Below, piece by piece: positions 1 to 9,774 of a stretch of DNA of 64,000 nucleotides (positions are counted from its first letter, which is position 1; each line of letters opens with the position of its first letter). Source of the stretch: Flavobacteriales bacterium. Its GTDB lineage: Bacteria; Bacteroidota; Bacteroidia; Flavobacteriales_D; Crocinitomicaceae. The notes under the pieces were generated by a model that was given only the letters and a program-made list of their open reading frames with translations, made no database searches and was not told the origin of the DNA. The stretch is from NCBI GenBank assembly GCA_947454525.1, contig CANGJM010000002.1, forward strand, positions 124,001 through 188,000. The letters run 5' to 3'. The translations under genes were made by a program, and so were the position numbers.

Positions 1-69
1 GTCTTTTTATTGCTTGATTATCAAAAATAAACGAGCGTGATAGATTTCCTTTTTATTTGACGCGAGCTT

Positions 70-1998
70 TTAGCGAATTTGATAATAGGAACGTTCCGTC
101 ATAGGAGCGCCATATTCCAAATTTAATTGAGGATAATAGTTTTTTTCGGACTTCTGAACTTTATTTAGTCGCTTCTGAAAATGTAGCTCTTGACTAAGCG
201 TGATTAATTTTGTGTACTGAATGCCTATTAGTTTATCTTTTTGTATGGTGTTGATGCATCGCAGAATTTGTTTTAATTGATGCTCATATAAATCAACTAC
301 ATCGTATTCCAGAAGAATATCTATGCAATCTTGAACTTGTCCATCAAATTCGCTTTTGGTGACGGAAATGGATTCCTCCGCAGAGACTACCTCCGTTAAA
401 TAATCGAAGCCGCGGTTACTTCTTTTGAATATGTAATTATCCCAGAATGCTGGGTCATTGATTATTTCTTGATCTTCAGTAAAATTTGAAATGTGATTTA
501 GGTGTGTTTCCGCACAACGTAGTAACGAATAATTAGACCAATATAAAAGTGGTTTAAAATAATACCAATCATACAACGTATAGCTGTCATCAGTGTTTTT
601 CAGTAAAACATAGAATTTAAATTCTTCATTGGAATAATAATATTCAAGATCATTTTGATCTCCTTTTAGGTTTAGGATTACCGGAAAGATAAACGCTGTC
701 TTCTCTGGATTGGAAATCAATACATCTTTGAAGATGAATTTCTCGGTATACTGCTCATCCCAATTAGCTGTTGTTTGCTGCGAAATGCGTTGACAAAAAT
801 ATTCATACGGACTATTTTCCTCATTGAACAACGTCGTTAATTTCGGTTCGATAACTGTTCTAACCAATGTTTCTGTTTCAACAGATGCGGGTTCATGGAC
901 AAGTTCAATGTGGTAAAAAAGTTCAGAAAGATTTTCCGCTTCATTTTTAATTACCCAGTTTTCCTCCATAAAACGTTTGTCTGAACCAATTCCAGCATTG
1001 TAAAAAGACCTAATAACCGTTAGTGAATCTGCATTGTAATCGTTTGAATAATAGATGTGCCAGTGACCATTTTTCTTTTCAAAATTCCATTTTATCGATG
1101 TTAATTCAAGGTAGCTAATTTCTTCCTCAAGTTCCTCGTCATACTGGACTTCAAGTTCAGATGTACCACTCAATAAACTTATCTTTTGTTCATCTTTACT
1201 TATTAATACTCCTATGACCTGATCGAATGGAATGTGATATGGAATGTCTTTTAAAAGTTTTCTCGCTTGCTCGGTTCCTTTCGAAAGGTATTCTTTGGTT
1301 GTAAATCCCAGTTTACTTAGTAATGCATCTGTTTGTCTGTCTCGTTCATCTGCACTCACCAAAGTGGGATCTACCTGCAAGATGACTTTTTCCAACTGCT
1401 CCATGGCTTTTACTTCTTTGAAAAATTCACTCCAAAAGCTCAGCCAAGCCAATCTCCCAGAATCTCCATTGTCAATGAGTAGACGTCCCGTTGGACAACT
1501 AAAATGAATGGTTTGCGCCGGAGCCCCAGGGTTCTTAAGGCTCTTTACCACAATGTCCATGGCGCTTTCAGATGAACTCACTTGGATATTATTAATGGAA
1601 ATTTCGAGTGTTACTGCACCAAGCTCTTTTAATGTAACCTTTTGCAAACTGAGGTAAATAGGATCCTCTATTGTTTTTTGGTAGGTTCTAATTACTGCAT
1701 CTGCGAGTGAATATGGCGCGAAATTACTTTCTGGGTCTTTTCCTATGGTTTGAATTGCTTCAAAATAGGATTGCTGTTCGAGTCGCATATCCTTCACGTA
1801 AAAATCGTCTGACTTTTGTCTTTTGTTGAGTCTCTTGATTTGTTCTTGGATTTCTGTTTTCGTCTTCTCGACCATTTTCTGACAAATCGGATCCGTGATG
1901 CGAATGGATGAATTAGAGGAAAACAAAAAGTGTTCTGGACCTTGTGCGAAACTCGTCCCTAACCATGTGAGACTTAAAAGGAGGAAAAATGACTTCAT
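70..1998 (-). CDS. Hypothetical secreted protein, 642 aa
   Basis: Long ORF with N-terminal signal peptide (MKSFFLLLSLTWLGTSFAQG); no recognisable family. Confidence 0.8.
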   Translation of the reverse strand: MKSFFLLLSLTWLGTSFAQGPEHFLFSSNSSIRITDPICQKMVEKTKTEIQEQIKRLNKRQKSDDFYVKDMRLEQQSYFEAIQTIGKDPESNFAPYSLADAVIRTYQKTIEDPIYLSLQKVTLKELGAVTLEISINNIQVSSSESAMDIVVKSLKNPGAPAQTIHFSCPTGRLLIDNGDSGRLAWLSFWSEFFKEVKAMEQLEKVILQVDPTLVSADERDRQTDALLSKLGFTTKEYLSKGTEQARKLLKDIPYHIPFDQVIGVLISKDEQKISLLSGTSELEVQYDEELEEEISYLELTSIKWNFEKKNGHWHIYYSNDYNADSLTVIRSFYNAGIGSDKRFMEENWVIKNEAENLSELFYHIELVHEPASVETETLVRTVIEPKLTTLFNEENSPYEYFCQRISQQTTANWDEQYTEKFIFKDVLISNPEKTAFIFPVILNLKGDQNDLEYYYSNEEFKFYVLLKNTDDSYTLYDWYYFKPLLYWSNYSLLRCAETHLNHISNFTEDQEIINDPAFWDNYIFKRSNRGFDYLTEVVSAEESISVTKSEFDGQVQDCIDILLEYDVVDLYEHQLKQILRCINTIQKDKLIGIQYTKLITLSQELHFQKRLNKVQKSEKNYYPQLNLEYGAPMTERSYYQIR

Positions 1999-2063
1999 CT
2001 ATCGAAGGTAAATAAAAGTTGGAGAATTACAGATAGAAAACATATAAAACGAGAGGTATGGAT

Positions 2064-2095
2064 AAAAAAAAGGAATCCACTTGGGATTCCTTTTC
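2064..2095. terminator. Rho-independent terminator-like hairpin
   Basis: AAAAAGGAATCC-ACTTG-GGATTCCTTTT, A-tract and T-tract on either side; next to pdhB 3' end (minus strand). Confidence 0.75.
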
Positions 2096-2114
2096 TTGTC
2101 TTAAAAGACTAATT

Positions 2115-3092
2115 TTATCTGTACATGGTTGCTTTTACTGCTTTAATCAAACGATCTACATTTGGAAGTGCTTCGTCAATTAAGGTCGGCGAGAATGCGA
2201 ATGGCGTATCTGTTTGTGTCACACGTTGAACAGGAGCATCTAAGTAATCAAATGCATAGCGTTGTAGGTGATAAGCAATTTCAGATGAAATGGACGCTAA
2301 AGGCCAAGATTCTTCTAAAACAACACAACGATTCGTTTTCTTAATGGATTCAACGATTGTTCCGTAATCTAATGGTCGAATTGTGCGTAAATCGATGATT
2401 TCAACATTGATGTTATCTTTTGCTAAGATCTCCGCAGCCTCTTCAGCAACTTTAATGATTTTACCAAAAGTAACGATGGTTACGTCTGTTCCTTTGCGAA
2501 CAACGTTAGCTACTCCAATTGGAATGATGTATTCTCCTTCAGGAACTTCTCCTTTGTCTCCGTACATTTTTTCTGACTCCAAGAAAACAACTGGATCATT
2601 ATCTCGAATGGCTGCTTTCAAAAGTCCTTTTGCATCTGCTGGATTAGATGGTGTGACAACTTTTAATCCTGGTACATGTGCGTAAAATGCTTCGAAACTT
2701 TGTGAGTGCGTTGCAGCTAATTGTCCAGCGGTACCATTTCCACCACGGAAAACGATTGGACAAGAATATTGTCCACCGGACATTTGCAACATCTTCGCTG
2801 CAGAGTTAATGATTTGATCCGCTGCAAGAATCGCAAAGTTCCATGTCATGAATTCTACAATTGGACGAAGTCCGTTCATGGATGCTCCAACAGCGATACC
2901 CGTATAACCTAGTTCGGCAATTGGTGTATCGATTACTCTTTTTGGACCAAATTCATCCAGCATTCCTTGAGAAACTTTGTAAGCACCATTATATTCGGCT
3001 ACTTCTTCTCCAAGTAAAAACACGCGCTCATCGCGACGCATTTCTTCGGACATAGCTTCTCTTAAGGCTTCTCTAAATTGTAATGTTTTCAT
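2115..3092 (-). CDS. pdhB: Pyruvate dehydrogenase E1 component beta subunit
   Basis: Transketolase-like E1-beta sequence (LREAMSEEMRRDERVFLLGEEVAEYNGAYKVSQGM...). Confidence 0.93.
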   Translation of the reverse strand: MKTLQFREALREAMSEEMRRDERVFLLGEEVAEYNGAYKVSQGMLDEFGPKRVIDTPIAELGYTGIAVGASMNGLRPIVEFMTWNFAILAADQIINSAAKMLQMSGGQYSCPIVFRGGNGTAGQLAATHSQSFEAFYAHVPGLKVVTPSNPADAKGLLKAAIRDNDPVVFLESEKMYGDKGEVPEGEYIIPIGVANVVRKGTDVTIVTFGKIIKVAEEAAEILAKDNINVEIIDLRTIRPLDYGTIVESIKKTNRCVVLEESWPLASISSEIAYHLQRYAFDYLDAPVQRVTQTDTPFAFSPTLIDEALPNVDRLIKAVKATMYR

Positions 3093-3112
3093 AGTTCAAA
3101 AATTTCGAATTG

Positions 3113-3120
3113 CAAAAGTA
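3113..3120 (-). promoter_or_regulatory. Bacteroidota -7 box (TACTTTTG) upstream of pdhB
   Basis: Minus-strand TAnnTTTG 21 nt before ATG. Confidence 0.4.
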
Positions 3121-3147
3121 TAAAAACCAGCTAATTCGCGCGTTATT

Positions 3148-4380
3148 TTAAGCCACTTTTAATGTGGCGATTTTAGATTTTGAGAATTTCTCCTCTGCAT
3201 ATTGAATCGTTACTTCTAATGATTTCACATTAGCGGATGGAATGTCGAACATGGCATCGGTTAAAATGGCTTCACAAATGGATCTAAGTCCTCTCGCTCC
3301 AAGTTGAAATTCGTTGGCTTTTTTCACCATGAAGTCCAACACTTCATTATCGATGCTCAATTTCACGCCATCCAACTCGAATAAGCGTTTGTATTGTTTG
3401 ATCAAAGCGTTTTTCGGTTCGGTAAGAATTCGTTTCAGATCCGCGTCGGACAGTGGCTCTAAGTACGTAAGTACGGGAAAGCGTCCGATGAGTTCTGGAA
3501 TGAGTCCAAATGAACGAACATCGCTAGGGGAGATGTACTTCAGTAGGGAATCCTTTTCAATCGTTTCTTCTGTATCTGAAGAGAATCCAATGGTTTGACG
3601 ATTCACGCGATTCGCAATTAACTTTTCAATTCCATCAAAGGCTCCGCCACAAATAAACAAAATGTTTTTCGTGTCGATTTGAATCATCTTTTGCTCTGGA
3701 TGCTTTCTTCCTCCTTGTGGTGGAACATTCACTACAGCACCTTCCAATAACTTAAGTAAGGCTTGTTGAACTCCTTCTCCGGAAACATCTCGCGTGATGG
3801 ATGGATTGTCGTTTTTTCGTGCAACTTTATCAATTTCATCAATAAATACGATACCCATTTGAGCGCTTTCTACATTGTAATCAGCTGCTTGAAGCAAGCG
3901 AGAAAGGATGCTTTCCACATCTTCACCAACGTATCCAGCTTCGGTTAATACCGTTGCATCAGCGATACAAAAAGGAACGTTTAATAATTTCGCAATTGAT
4001 TTCGCAAGCAAGGTTTTACCAGTACCTGTTCTTCCAACTAAGATTACGTTCGATTTCTCAATGTCTACATCATCGTTAGTTACCTTATAACCAAGTCTTT
4101 TGAAGTGATTGTATACAGCAACGGAAAGAAATTTCTTCGCCTCGTTTTGTCCAATCACATATTGATCCAAATGAGCTTTGATTTCTTGTGGTTTCAACAA
4201 ATTGACTTTTACCAGCTCTAATTGATCCTCTTTTACTTTTTCGGATAATTCTTCCTGAACAATTTTATTTGCTTGGGATGCACAGTTATCACAGATGTGA
4301 CCGGATATTCCTGCAATAAGAATACCTACGGCAGCCCTTTCGGAACCGCAAAATGAGCATACAGCTTCTTTTTTTGCCAT
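3148..4380 (-). CDS. clpX: ATP-dependent Clp protease ATP-binding subunit ClpX
   Basis: N-terminal Cys4 zinc finger ([26 protein letters not shown]), Walker A GRTGTGKT, Walker [13 protein letters not shown] region. Confidence 0.97.
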   Translation of the reverse strand: MAKKEAVCSFCGSERAAVGILIAGISGHICDNCASQANKIVQEELSEKVKEDQLELVKVNLLKPQEIKAHLDQYVIGQNEAKKFLSVAVYNHFKRLGYKVTNDDVDIEKSNVILVGRTGTGKTLLAKSIAKLLNVPFCIADATVLTEAGYVGEDVESILSRLLQAADYNVESAQMGIVFIDEIDKVARKNDNPSITRDVSGEGVQQALLKLLEGAVVNVPPQGGRKHPEQKMIQIDTKNILFICGGAFDGIEKLIANRVNRQTIGFSSDTEETIEKDSLLKYISPSDVRSFGLIPELIGRFPVLTYLEPLSDADLKRILTEPKNALIKQYKRLFELDGVKLSIDNEVLDFMVKKANEFQLGARGLRSICEAILTDAMFDIPSANVKSLEVTIQYAEEKFSKSKIATLKVA

Positions 4381-4382
4381 GT

Positions 4383-5048
4383 TTATTTCGGATTACGAAG
4401 CAAAACTTCATCCACCATTCCGTAAGATTTCGCTTCATCGGATGTCATCCAATAATCACGGTCAGAATCAGCCCAAACTTTTTCATAGTCTTGTTTGGAA
4501 TGACGAGCGATAATATCGTATAATTCTTTCTTCAACTTTTGAATTTCTCTCGCTGTAATTTCAATATCAGAAGCTTGTCCCTGTGCTCCACCTAATGGTT
4601 GGTGAATCATGACACGTGAATGTTTCAACGCACTTCTTTTTCCTTCTGCTCCAGCACAAAGTAACACTGCTCCCATAGAAGCAGCCATTCCTGTACAGAT
4701 TGTTGCTACATCAGGACGAATGTATTGCATAGTGTCGTAAATACCTAGTCCGGCATAAACGGATCCACCTGGAGAATTTAAATAAATCTGAATGTCTTTC
4801 TTTGCATCAACTGATTCTAAGAATAACAATTGTGCATTGATAATATTTGCAACTTGGTCATTGATTCCTGTTCCAAGGAAAATGATTCTATCCATCATCA
4901 AACGAGAGAACACGTCCATTTGGGTCATGTTCATCGGACGTTCTTCGATGATGTATGGCGTTAAAGATGACTCGATGTAATGGTCTACCACCATACTGTT
5001 GAGGCCGATATGTTTTGTCGCGTATTTGCGAAATTCGTTACTATCCAT
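4383..5048 (-). CDS. clpP: ATP-dependent Clp protease proteolytic subunit ClpP
   Basis: S14 family: [41 protein letters not shown]. Confidence 0.97.
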   Translation of the reverse strand: MDSNEFRKYATKHIGLNSMVVDHYIESSLTPYIIEERPMNMTQMDVFSRLMMDRIIFLGTGINDQVANIINAQLLFLESVDAKKDIQIYLNSPGGSVYAGLGIYDTMQYIRPDVATICTGMAASMGAVLLCAGAEGKRSALKHSRVMIHQPLGGAQGQASDIEITAREIQKLKKELYDIIARHSKQDYEKVWADSDRDYWMTSDEAKSYGMVDEVLLRNPK

Positions 5049-5066
5049 TTTTTAATTTTTAGAATA

Positions 5067-5074
5067 CAAAGTTA
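5067..5074 (-). promoter_or_regulatory. -7 box TAACTTTG upstream of clpP
   Basis: Minus-strand match to TAnnTTTG 18 nt before ATG. Confidence 0.5.
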
Positions 5075-5111
5075 CGGAAATTCGTGAAGTACGAATGAAA
5101 TACCTGGGCAA

Positions 5112-5138
5112 AAAAAAATCCCGATTTCTCGGGATTTT
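5112..5138. terminator. Rho-independent terminator
   Basis: AAAAAATCCCGA-TTTC-TCGGGATTTT hairpin between clpP promoter and the end of the TPR/OmpA gene. Confidence 0.75.
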
Positions 5139-5157
5139 AAAAAGTATCTTAAACAGA

Positions 5158-6885
5158 TTATTTCACAACGTTTGTGAAGGTAGCTTCTGTAGAAATTTTC
5201 AAGAACTCACGATCTTTCGCTGCTTTATCTTTCAAGGAAGCATTTTTAGAAATCGCTACTTTTAAGTGTGAAACTACTGCATCAACTCCTTCGTTAGATC
5301 GAGCAGCAATAATTGCTTTCAAGTAAGCAGTTTCGGCTGTTTCAGTTAATCCGGATAATGTTTTCTTCGCTGCATCTGCTTTCCCAGACAATACTTGAGC
5401 TAAAGCTTTGTTGTAACTGTTTTCAGAGAAGTTTCCATCAGCAGCAGCATATTTTCCATCCATGATATTCAAAATACCTAAGTTGTAATTAACTGCTGTT
5501 TTTTGACTTGCTTCACCTTTTGAATCAAAAGCTGTTTTCGCTTGAGTAATCAATTTTTTTGTATTGGCACGATTACCATCTAGAATTGTTGTTGCAGCCA
5601 AGTTGTTTTTTGAAATTCCATTGTCTTTCAATGACGCTGCTTTTTCAAATGAACTTTTCGCTTCAGCTGTTTTGTTCAATTGGAACGATGCAGCACCTAA
5701 ATTGGTATGTGTACGGTAATCAGAAGCAAAATTTGTAGCAGCTACTTTGTAGATTCTTGCTTTTTCATTTAAATCCGTAGTCAACTTATTTGCGGTGAAC
5801 AATAACTCTTCAACTGAAAGTGAATTTGGATTGTTACTAGCTGCAGCTTTTAATTCATCGTCTGTTAAACCAAACTCTGTGTATTTCACAACAACCATCG
5901 CACGGCGAATTTTAGGGAATACATCTTTCTCCAATTCGCTGTAAGATTTACCTAGATTAATCATTTCTTTTTCACGTTGCTCCAAGTCTTTTGTCATCTC
6001 CAAGATGCGAATGAACAAGTTTTTGTCCGCTTCTGCAATCGTTGTAGAGGCAGCCAATTGCGCTTTAAAACCGTCAAAATCCTCGCCGTATTTGTTGAGT
6101 TTGTACATGTTCGTGTCCGTGTAAGCAGTCAATTTTGCTTTTTTCATCAGCGCAATGATTGCTGTTCTGGTTGAAGCGGTACGATCATACGAAAGGTTAT
6201 CGTTTTTCGAAACTTCTCCATCCGGTGAAGCATATCCGTTGATTTCAATCGCATTGATTTTAATTTTCGGATTTGACTGTGCTGCTTGAATCCAAGAAAC
6301 CAATGAAGCGATATCGGCATCTTTCAACTCAGTCGCACGAACATCTGATTTTCCTTTTTCAAAGTTAAACGTAGCCTCTGATGATTTCTCGAACTGACGA
6401 ACCAACGCATCTTCTTCGTATAAAACTTTAAACGTTTTGTTTACCAAATAAGGGGTAATGATTGTTGCATCAGCAATTTTCGTTTCTGGCAAAGCGTCTT
6501 TCTCTTTCGTTTGCTTGTAGATTTTACCGGTAATCATCAAATCAGCAGCTTCCATCTCTGGTAAGTATGGAATGGTTTGTTCGAACGTTGCTGTTCCACC
6601 ATTTTTAAAATTAATCGTTGTGCCGTTCTCTGTAACTTTCTCACCATTCACGTACCAAGTACCAATCGCATAAGAACCTAATTTTGGTGTGATTTCAGCT
6701 TTCGCTTTTTTCTTGATTCCTTTTTCAGGAACATTCACCGTAATCGCGATTTTCACACTGTCAGCATGCATTTCAAGTGGATTAGTGCTAACGGAATAAG
6801 TCACGTCTTTAACTAAATCACATGATGCCAAAAACATCATACCTGAACCTAAGAAGAACAAATTGCTCGAACGAAATAATTTCAT
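5158..6885 (-). CDS. Lipoprotein with central OmpA-like domain followed by TPR-like repeats
   Basis: Lipobox FLASC; OmpA-like motif (INGYASPDGEVSKNDNLSYDRTASTRTAII); C-terminal alpha-repeat region. Confidence 0.7.
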   Translation of the reverse strand: MKLFRSSNLFFLGSGMMFLASCDLVKDVTYSVSTNPLEMHADSVKIAITVNVPEKGIKKKAKAEITPKLGSYAIGTWYVNGEKVTENGTTINFKNGGTATFEQTIPYLPEMEAADLMITGKIYKQTKEKDALPETKIADATIITPYLVNKTFKVLYEEDALVRQFEKSSEATFNFEKGKSDVRATELKDADIASLVSWIQAAQSNPKIKINAIEINGYASPDGEVSKNDNLSYDRTASTRTAIIALMKKAKLTAYTDTNMYKLNKYGEDFDGFKAQLAASTTIAEADKNLFIRILEMTKDLEQREKEMINLGKSYSELEKDVFPKIRRAMVVVKYTEFGLTDDELKAAASNNPNSLSVEELLFTANKLTTDLNEKARIYKVAATNFASDYRTHTNLGAASFQLNKTAEAKSSFEKAASLKDNGISKNNLAATTILDGNRANTKKLITQAKTAFDSKGEASQKTAVNYNLGILNIMDGKYAAADGNFSENSYNKALAQVLSGKADAAKKTLSGLTETAETAYLKAIIAARSNEGVDAVVSHLKVAISKNASLKDKAAKDREFLKISTEATFTNVVK

Positions 6886-6905
6886 ATCTGGTTTTTTATT
6901 TTTTA

Positions 6906-6913
6906 CAAATGTA
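6906..6913 (-). promoter_or_regulatory. -7 box TACATTTG
   Basis: Minus-strand TAnnTTTG about 20 nt before the ATG at 6885. Confidence 0.45.
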
Positions 6914-6945
6914 TAAAAGTTTTCACTACTAAGAAAATAAACGAT

Positions 6946-7395
6946 TTAGCTCTTAATGAAATGATAAAATGGATCTTCTTTTTTAACGATTTCTTCAAGT
7001 GGAATCATGACGAACTCCCTGCTTTTAAAATATGGATGCGGAATGGTCAATTGCTCTGTTTCGATTTCAACGTTATTGTAAAAAACAATATCGAGGTCAA
7101 TGCAACGGTCTTCATATCCACTAACTGTCTTTATTCTTCCCATGCTTTGTTCAATTTTCTTTAGTTGAGTAAGCAATTCAAGTGGTGAAAGATGAGTGTA
7201 ACAGGTTATACATGCATTCAAAAACTGGTTTTCTGAATCGTAGCCCCAAGGTGCGGACTCGTAAAAGGAAGAAATGAATTCAACATCTCCAATCAAAGCC
7301 TTCATGTCATTAATTGCTTGATTTAGGTTTGCTGATTTGTCTCCTAAATTGGACCCCAAGGATATCAGCGCACGGTTGAACATTACTTTTTCCAT
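6946..7395 (-). CDS. folK: 2-amino-4-hydroxy-6-hydroxymethyldihydropteridine pyrophosphokinase
   Basis: HPPK motifs: ALISLGSNLGD, GYEDRCIDLDIVFY, IPHPYFKSREFVMIPL. Confidence 0.93.
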   Translation of the reverse strand: MEKVMFNRALISLGSNLGDKSANLNQAINDMKALIGDVEFISSFYESAPWGYDSENQFLNACITCYTHLSPLELLTQLKKIEQSMGRIKTVSGYEDRCIDLDIVFYNNVEIETEQLTIPHPYFKSREFVMIPLEEIVKKEDPFYHFIKS

Positions 7396-7967
7396 TCAAA
7401 ATGACGAACTAATTCCAATAAGTCTTGCTTCAAATATTCCAAAGTAGGACGAAGGGAGTCGTAATTCGGACGACAGTTCAATAATACTTCTCCGCGGACA
7501 AAATTCGTGCTGGAATCCGTTAGGTAAAATTGAAAATTGGTCGCGACGTTACCTTTTAACTCAAAAAAGGTTCCGTAAACTTTTTTTTGGGGTTGAACGA
7601 TTTGCTCAAAGTTGATTTTATCTGCCTTGATTTTGTGTTCATCTACTTTGTCATTCGCGAAATTGATGATTTCAGCAAGTGAGTCCTTACTTGGTAAGCG
7701 CAAATAATACAAGAATAATTTTCCATTCAGTGGACCTAAATCAATTTCTTGCACGCAATAATTAGACTGCGGTTGTTCCCCCGCCGAAGCGAAATAGAGG
7801 TCGGACAACTTCATCGAATACGGACAATCGCTTTTGAACACGCGGTAACTATGTTCCGGTAAGTTCATTCGCAGGTATGTGGATGGTTTTGGAACAGGAT
7901 TTTCATCTGAGCAAGCAGCCAAAACGAAAATCAAACAGAGTACCTGGAAAATCAATCGTGGAGTCAT
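7383..7967 (-). CDS. gldD: Gliding motility lipoprotein GldD
   Basis: Lipobox VLAAC, GldD-like YLRMNLPEHSYRVFKSDCPYSMKLS; directly coupled to gldE. Confidence 0.88.
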   Translation of the reverse strand: MTPRLIFQVLCLIFVLAACSDENPVPKPSTYLRMNLPEHSYRVFKSDCPYSMKLSDLYFASAGEQPQSNYCVQEIDLGPLNGKLFLYYLRLPSKDSLAEIINFANDKVDEHKIKADKINFEQIVQPQKKVYGTFFELKGNVATNFQFYLTDSSTNFVRGEVLLNCRPNYDSLRPTLEYLKQDLLELVRHFEWKK

Positions 7968-9292
7968 GGAAGTTTGATTTTGATGGTTTTCATTCTTTTT
8001 TTGTCGGAAGATTCCACAATGAACTTCACCTTGTCGATAAAGATAAACTCATTGTTTTTCAAGATTCTTCCCGCTTGTTCAAGGACAAGTCCACCAATTG
8101 TTTCTGCTTCTCCTTTGACCTCCTCAAATGCATCTTGGTATTCTTCTCCGATTACTTTGTAAAAGTCGTTTAGCGAGGTTCTGCCTTCAAAAATAAACGT
8201 GTGCTCGTCTAATTTCGTGTAAGCAATCTCATTGTCGTCAAATTCATCTGTGATGTCTCCAACGATTTCCTCGAGAATATCCTCCAAGGTCACAATGCCA
8301 CTTGCTCCACCGTATTCGTCTACAACAATTGCCATGTGCATGCGCATGCCTCTGAATTCCTGAAGTAAATCGTTGATTTTTTTATTTTCCGGAATGAAGA
8401 ACGGTTTGCGTAGTACGGTTTTCCAATCGAAGTCCGCACCTGCGTTTAAATGTGGTAATAAATCTTTGATGTACAGAATTCCTACAATGTTATCAGGAGA
8501 TTCTTCGAAAATCGGCATACGTGAATATCCTGCTTCCAGCACGGTTTGCATAACCTCTTCGAAACTCGATTCTGCGTCAATGGCTTCCACTTCAATTCTG
8601 GGTGACATGATTTGACTCGCATCCGTTTTTCCAAATTTCACAATTCCTTCCAGAATCTTGTGATCCTCTTCTGAACTGGAATCTTCTCGTGTCAATGCAA
8701 GGGCCTGTTCAAGTTCATCTTGGTTCACTTTAACCGAAGTTTTTGTGCGTTTTTGAATGAAACTTGTTCCATAAACCAAGGCTGATTTCAACCAAGACAA
8801 CGGTGGAACAGAGCCAAGAAAATAGAGTGGGTAGGACATCCATCGAACGACACTCATCGTGTTGCGTGCTGCAAAAATTTTCGGAACAACTTCACCCAAT
8901 AGCAGGATTAGAAAGGTAATTCCAACTACTTCTAGCAAGAATCGTTTCAATTCTCCTCCGGATGTTGGCGGATAAACATCATTCAGGATGAAGGTAGAAA
9001 GAATAACAATTCCAACGTTCACGAAGTTATTCGTGATTAAAATGGTTGCTAGCAGTTCTTTTGGTTTCCCGAGTAGCGTCAAAATAAGTTTAGAACGCGA
9101 GCTGTTTTCTTTTTTGAGGTCCTCGTTGTCTGCAGGACGCAAGGAGAAAAAAGCACTTTCAGATCCTGACATTAACGCTGATACGAAAAGTAAAAGTGCG
9201 ATACATACGATGTAAATTACGGTCGTAGAATCAAATCCACTAGGTAAAGATTTCGTTAAACTGATAAAACTGGGAGGCTCGATTAGGCTCAT
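7964..9292 (-). CDS. gldE: Gliding motility-associated protein GldE (DUF21/CBS/CorC-HlyC domains)
   Basis: DUF21 N-terminus (MSGSESAFFSL), CBS pair, CorC/HlyC C-terminus (VVDEYGGASGIVTLEDILEEIVGDI); 4-bp overlap with gldD. Confidence 0.88.
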   Translation of the reverse strand: MSLIEPPSFISLTKSLPSGFDSTTVIYIVCIALLLFVSALMSGSESAFFSLRPADNEDLKKENSSRSKLILTLLGKPKELLATILITNNFVNVGIVILSTFILNDVYPPTSGGELKRFLLEVVGITFLILLLGEVVPKIFAARNTMSVVRWMSYPLYFLGSVPPLSWLKSALVYGTSFIQKRTKTSVKVNQDELEQALALTREDSSSEEDHKILEGIVKFGKTDASQIMSPRIEVEAIDAESSFEEVMQTVLEAGYSRMPIFEESPDNIVGILYIKDLLPHLNAGADFDWKTVLRKPFFIPENKKINDLLQEFRGMRMHMAIVVDEYGGASGIVTLEDILEEIVGDITDEFDDNEIAYTKLDEHTFIFEGRTSLNDFYKVIGEEYQDAFEEVKGEAETIGGLVLEQAGRILKNNEFIFIDKVKFIVESSDKKRMKTIKIKLP

Positions 9293-9294
9293 GA

Positions 9295-9738
9295 TTAAAA
9301 TGGTAAAGAATCTTCAATATTATTTTCTAAACCGCTCATTGGTGAAGGATTAGCGGGCTTTCCTTCTTGGGAATATGGGGCGTTATTTCGCTCGGCTTGA
9401 TCGCTGCGAGTAAGAATGGTTAAATCATCACCAACAACTTCGGTAGCATAACGTGTGTTCCCTTCTTTGTCTTGCCAAGAGCGTTTCTTTAATTTTCCTT
9501 CGATGTAAACTTTGGATCCTTTACGGACGTACTTTTCAGCAATTTCTGCTAGTCCACGCCACAAAACGATGTCGTGCCAATCGGTAATTTCCTTGCGTTC
9601 TCCCGTTTGTTTGTCGTTGTAAATCTCTGACGTAGCCAGTGGGAAACTCGCAACGATGGATCCATTTTCAAGACGACGGACTTCAGGGTCTTTGCCTAGG
9701 TTTCCAATTAAAATTACTTTATTGACACTTCCATTCAT
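9295..9738 (-). CDS. ssb: Single-stranded DNA-binding protein
   Basis: OB-fold [24 protein letters not shown], acidic tail ending SLPF. Confidence 0.96.
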   Translation of the reverse strand: MNGSVNKVILIGNLGKDPEVRRLENGSIVASFPLATSEIYNDKQTGERKEITDWHDIVLWRGLAEIAEKYVRKGSKVYIEGKLKKRSWQDKEGNTRYATEVVGDDLTILTRSDQAERNNAPYSQEGKPANPSPMSGLENNIEDSLPF

Positions 9739-9774
9739 TTGGACAAAACTAAAGGTTTACGGTATCAATAATAC

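Noticed and set aside
1244-1507. Numerous 60-140 aa ORFs antisense to or out of frame with long genes throughout the window (this is one example)
   Set aside because: They lie fully inside well-supported genes, lack recognisable domains and have low-complexity or odd composition expected from shadow ORFs.
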